Of a DNA stretch of 64,000 nt, positions 60,438 to 64,000 are shown in pieces; position 1 is the stretch's first letter, and each line of letters starts with the position of its first letter. Source of the DNA: Phallus indusiatus (Eukaryota; Basidiomycota; Agaricomycetes; Phallales; Phallaceae); contig JAQFWX010000071.1 of the NCBI GenBank assembly GCA_027605045.1, positions 62,001-126,000 of the forward strand, given 5' to 3'. The notes beneath the pieces are model-generated. The model was not told the DNA's origin. It was given only the letters and a program-made list of their open reading frames with translations, and made no database searches. Both the position numbers and the translations under genes were made by a program.

Positions 60438-61230
60438 TGACAACCAGCGTCGAGCCCGTAGAGTAAGTCGTCTGTTGTATTAACAGGAACGTGTAAGCGC
60501 CCAGAGAGCAGTTTCATAGCAAGGGGGATTGGAGCCCGGAGACGCCCAATTTAATAACGGCTCCGGAATTATTTAAGAAGCATTACGTAAGAAGACAACT
60601 GCCTCAATCGCCATCGATCGAAACGGAATCCGGGGACTGCCGATTGACGGTTTATTGATAGCCATTCGCTCGGTAAACAGACAGATTTGGGGTGGGAGTA
60701 CATCAGTGAGACGTGAACAGATGTGTCTTGATTTGTTACATAACTTGGGGGAAGAGAATATTTCAAACCCTCGAAATAAATGATCCTTTGACACCGCGTC
60801 ACTCCAGACCAGACCAGAACCTGGAAGCAAGGAACAGAACTCACGGTTCCTGGAATTAGCTCGGATGGAGAAAGTCGACTACAGACTAACATGCATGGCG
60901 CAGCTTTACTCATACTAGTTCCATGGACAACGTACTTTGGTTACCTAATCTAGGCCAAATAATTCAAGCACGTGACGAGGGGCAGAAACCATTTAAGCAG
61001 CGGGTAAAAGGTAAAGGGGGGGAAGGGGTTCATCGTAGGCGTCGCCTGTCGGAATTATCCAAACAACTCCCTTTGTCTCATGAGGTGTTTGCGAACAGCA
61101 AAGAAAAAAAGAGCTCGCGTTAGGTAAGAAGTGCTGAAAAAATGACGTGGTGGACACTCAATTTCTGACGACTTCAGCTGAACTCATTGGCATTCCACCC
61201 TTGACATTCTACATTCATCTCCTTCTGCAC
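60438..61230. promoter_or_regulatory. Divergent promoter interval, RhoGAP / Zn2Cys6 regulator
   Basis: About 790 bases separate the start codons of the LIM-RhoGAP gene (60437, minus) and the Zn2Cys6 gene (61231, plus). ORFs in the interval lack family features. It must carry both promoters. No particular binding site is assigned. Confidence 0.45.
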
Positions 61231-62798
61231 ATGACTCCCACCACCCCGGAAGGTACTACTCGGAGACGCACCACCAGAGGTATGTGTTTTTGATGAAATG
61301 ACCTCGAGTTCTCGGCTTCAACTCGAAAAGCATGCGATCAATGTAGAAAAACCAAAAGTCGTTGCGAACACCCTCATCAATCAGAGGAGCCTTGCAAGAA
61401 TTGCGTGTTATCGGGAACAGGTAGCCATTTTTATTATTCAGTCTAGTCTGGTGCTTTGCTCACAGTCGTATGTAGACTGCACGTTTCTGGGTAAGCCCGA
61501 GTTTAAAGCAACCTTTAAGCCTATACTCACCTTCTTTTATAGAGCCAAGCCACAAGCGGGGCCCTCCAAAGGGGTATGCGCGAACTTGCTTAGTCAAATC
61601 CAAGTAGCTTATCTCCTCACCTTTCATTGTTTTTAGGTATCTCAGCGCCCTTGAGCAGCGACTACATGACGCAGAAGCCTTGCTCGGGGTTATCATCTCT
61701 TCTCCCGATCCTCGAGCAACTACAATGATTCAGGATCTCGCGAAAGATTCCCTCGCCGCTGCTATAATTACTCGCGTAACGAATAGCACCTTTGGTCCCA
61801 TTGGTCGAAATGCACTACAGCATCGTGACAGTAATACCAATACAAGAAGGCGTTCATCCGATTTGCGCAATCAGCAGATGACCGAACAAGAAACCCCGGT
61901 CATCGACGGGAATGGTATTTAGACTTTCTTACTAGCCCTGTTTCCATTCGTTTCCAATACTAGCTTAGGGCATTTGGTATTCACTACCCCGAGTCATACA
62001 TGGCAAGATTATCTCAATCTGCGCTTGTCATTGGAATCTCGAATTCGCAACCAAGATCAACTCAAGCCATTCTCTCAAGACTCCTTAGCGGTACCTCAGC
62101 TTTCCCGTGAATTTCTTTTCTTTTGGTACACCCGCATATATTCATCTAACCAACCTTATAGACATCCCTGGGACAAAGTTACCTTCGCTGGATACACCCT
62201 TTCATTTTCAGGTTTGTTCTACTACTATTGATTCCTCACATATGAACATGGACACTTGCGGTATGTATGCTCCTTGTATTTCCTAATACCCAAAATTTAT
62301 TCGAACTGCTCAAGTGGTAATGGCTTCATCTCCAACCAACAATGAGAAGCTGAGCGGAGAACTTGGAGAAAATATTCTCCCTCAGTCTCATAGCGCCGAG
62401 ACTACCTTTGTCGACATTCCTGCGGACATGGAATGCAGTAAAAATGTCTACAATCGTGATTATTTGACGCGTTCTCTCGGGCTAGAGACAAATTTCTCTT
62501 CAATAGTGGATGCTTCTCTGACCACTGGGCAGCCCGCAGTGTCCGGGTCGCCTCTGGAGCTTAACAAGCCCCGAGTTCGTTGGACCAAAGCGGATGAGGT
62601 GGACACGGCTTCCTGGACTCGACTGGTGGTGGAAGGAGCCGAGACTGCTCTGTTTGAGAATATGTCTGCAGCAGCAGAGTCGGATATGCAAATGCACGCC
62701 GAGTTGGTATGTGAAATCAATGGTTTTTGAGCACTCAGTATTCTGAAGGCGATGAATTCCAGGCAGCACAAAATACCTGTGTTAGCACGCAGGGGTAA
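61231..62798 (+). CDS. Short Zn2Cys6 transcription factor
   Basis: This is a fungal binuclear zinc cluster regulator. The start ATG at 61231 gives MTPTTPEGTTRRRTTR. After an intron the zinc cluster reads ACDQCRKTKSRCEHPHQSEE, PCKNCVLSG and, two exons on, CTFLG, giving all six cysteines. The linker and dimerisation helix follow: PSHKRGPPKGYLSALEQRLH, DAEALLGVIISSPDPRATTM. The rest is poorly conserved: NALQHRDSNTNTRRRSSDL, TWQDYLNLRLSLESR-like frames, and a late exon with PRVRWTKADEVDTASWTRL. A last exon, AAQNTCVSTQG, ends at 62798. No fungal-specific transcription factor (MHR) domain is seen, so it is shorter (about 400 residues or fewer) than most such regulators. Exon joins between 61920 and 62310 are the least certain part. 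Confidence 0.8.
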
Positions 62799-63559
62799 AT
62801 TATTTTTTGCTATGTCAAATAGCTCGAGCTGCGACACTCCTACATTTATTGAGAAATACTAACCCTTTCATTCTGTTATCCCCATTTACTACAGTCCGTA
62901 CTATAGAAATAGAAAAAATTTCTTTAATTGTATTTTAGCTATGGAACAAAATTGTAGCATTAGTTTTCTGTATATTAGTGGACGGACTCGGATTTACTTT
63001 TTCGGTACCTCTGAATCTTGTGCCGCGCTCCATCAAAATTGATTCAATGGGGAATAAAACTCTGCAAATTCGGCGGAGACGGTCCCATTAAGTACCCGGT
63101 CTACGGCAAGGAAACGCCAAATTCAAGACGGTGTAAATTTAAATCTAAGGCCACGGCATGAGAGCTGGCGAACTGATCTGGCCCGGGCGCGGGCGATGAG
63201 AGAACTTGGCCTTTTACGGTCAGGTGGCCATGGCATATACATTATGCTTTCGCTAAAAACGGTGCATATGACTGAGAAAGGCGGTGCATTCTCGCTACAA
63301 TTTGCGACACAGCCAATCAAGAGATGCCACCCGAAAGATAAAATTGTAAATGGTTGCCATGTAGTGCCATGAGGTCTGTAGCAGGTATCAGTCAAACAAA
63401 TTTGGGCTGTATTTTTTTTAACGCAAGCCATTGGCAAAAGCTGATACATAGATTATTAATAATGGATCTAGATTAATTTACAGCTACATAAATGTAAACT
63501 CCAAGATATTACAGACAGCGGTCGGTATACAAAAATCAAAATTAACACTTGATGAAAGA
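62799..63559. other. Intergenic interval
   Basis: About 760 bases between convergent genes. A minus-strand ORF at 63123-63449 has no family features and I do not call it. AT-rich tracts near 62880-62960 and 63420-63540 probably belong to 3' UTRs. Confidence 0.4.
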
Positions 63560-64000
63560 TCAATATGCGTTGGTATTTAATGCTTTACGGATGTTTTCCA
63601 TCTCCTTTCTGATTCTACGATATTCGTTGCAAAGCTCCGTTAGTTCTTGAGAGTCCATAAGGTCCGTAGATTCATCGGCACTAACACCATCTGTGTCTAA
63701 AGCGAGCGTATCCTCGATCTTGGCCTTTTGTTCGTAAAATTTAGATGTAATACGGAGATATTGTGCGTAATATGTGCCGTATTCGCGGCGAAGGCTCTCT
63801 TTGTCAGTAGGCAGCGCTGTCAAAGAGGGTTTGGATACTTTGGAAGGATTGGATTTTGTGGTTGACGTAGCAGTTGTAATCGAGGGTCGAACGGCATTGG
63901 CACGTTTCGATGGCGGGGGATCATCGTTTTCTTCAGATGAGGAAAAGGAAGGAGTCGCTCTTCGTTTATGTTTCATTGGAATCGATTTCTCGCCTTTGGG
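63560..64000 (-). CDS. ELL/occludin-homology-like protein, partial (5' end outside window)
   Basis: The last exon of a minus-strand gene ends at 63560. The frame stays open through the window edge (PKGEKSIPMKHKRRATPSF), so the methionine at 63976 need not be the start. A Ser/Pro/Lys-rich disordered part (SSEENDDPPPSKRANAVRPS) is followed by a helical domain: KESLRREYGTYYAQYLRITS, KFYEQKAKIEDTLALD, and SQELTELCNEYRRIRKEMEN. The order of an initial YxxYxx(L/Y)RI helix and a closing E-x-L-x-x-EY-x-R-I-(K/R) helix resembles the occludin/ELL C-terminal domain of RNA polymerase II elongation factors. That assignment is tentative. Upstream exons are not visible here. Confidence 0.5.
   Translation of the reverse strand, partial: PKGEKSIPMKHKRRATPSFSSSEENDDPPPSKRANAVRPSITTATSTTKSNPSKVSKPSLTALPTDKESLRREYGTYYAQYLRITSKFYEQKAKIEDTLALDTDGVSADESTDLMDSQELTELCNEYRRIRKEMENIRKALNTNAY

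Overview
The window is eukaryotic nuclear DNA from a filamentous basidiomycete, most likely an agaricomycete. Nearly every gene is cut by short GT-AG introns of about 45-85 bases. Several proteins belong to families typical of mushroom-forming fungi (DUF6534, DUF6699, PA-TM-RING ligases), beside general fungal genes such as Duo1, Rax2, Atg3, Atg27 and a LIM-RhoGAP. There are no operons, rRNA or CRISPR. Splice sites were assigned by eye from reading frame and family motifs, so exon ends are less certain than gene identities.

Left, 1-17.2 kb: accessory region. A diverged direct duplication (about 1-3060 and 5105-6930) carries a broken 3' copy of a short-chain dehydrogenase in block one and the intact gene in block two. 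Block one is interrupted by two copies, in opposite orientation, of a ~772 bp non-autonomous element with ~184 bp terminal inverted repeats, each with its own 9 bp target duplication. Then follows what looks like a small terpenoid gene cluster: two dehydrogenases (3434-4731, 6301-7523), a decayed PaxB/Pyr4-type integral-membrane terpene cyclase (8165-9061), a cytochrome P450 (9058-11174) and a GMC flavin oxidoreductase (12174-15244). A DUF6534 membrane protein (15610-17213) closes the block.

17.2-28 kb: a gene-poor stretch (17214-21645) with only a hypothetical ORF and coding-like fragments. It is followed by a frameshifted DUF6699 gene, a LYAR-type nucleolar zinc-finger protein, the autophagy E2 Atg3 and a second, intact, inverted DUF6699 gene.

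28-64 kb: dense conserved genes: a DapA/HOGA-family aldolase with an apparent frameshift, sphingosine-1-phosphate lyase, DASH subunit Duo1, muskelin, prefoldin subunit 4, a BLI-3/general stress FMN protein, ataxin-3 (Josephin), Atg27, a small mitochondrial protein resembling a complex I accessory subunit, Rax2 with a C-terminal SH3 domain, a class III aminotransferase, a PA-TM-RING E3 ligase, an RPEL-repeat protein, a FAM210-like protein, S-adenosylmethionine decarboxylase, a LIM-C1-RhoGAP, a short Zn2Cys6 regulator, and at the right edge an ELL/occludin-like fragment running out of the window.

The best candidates for something undescribed are the terpenoid cluster with its dying cyclase and His-to-Asn oxidoreductase, and the paired inverted-repeat elements.
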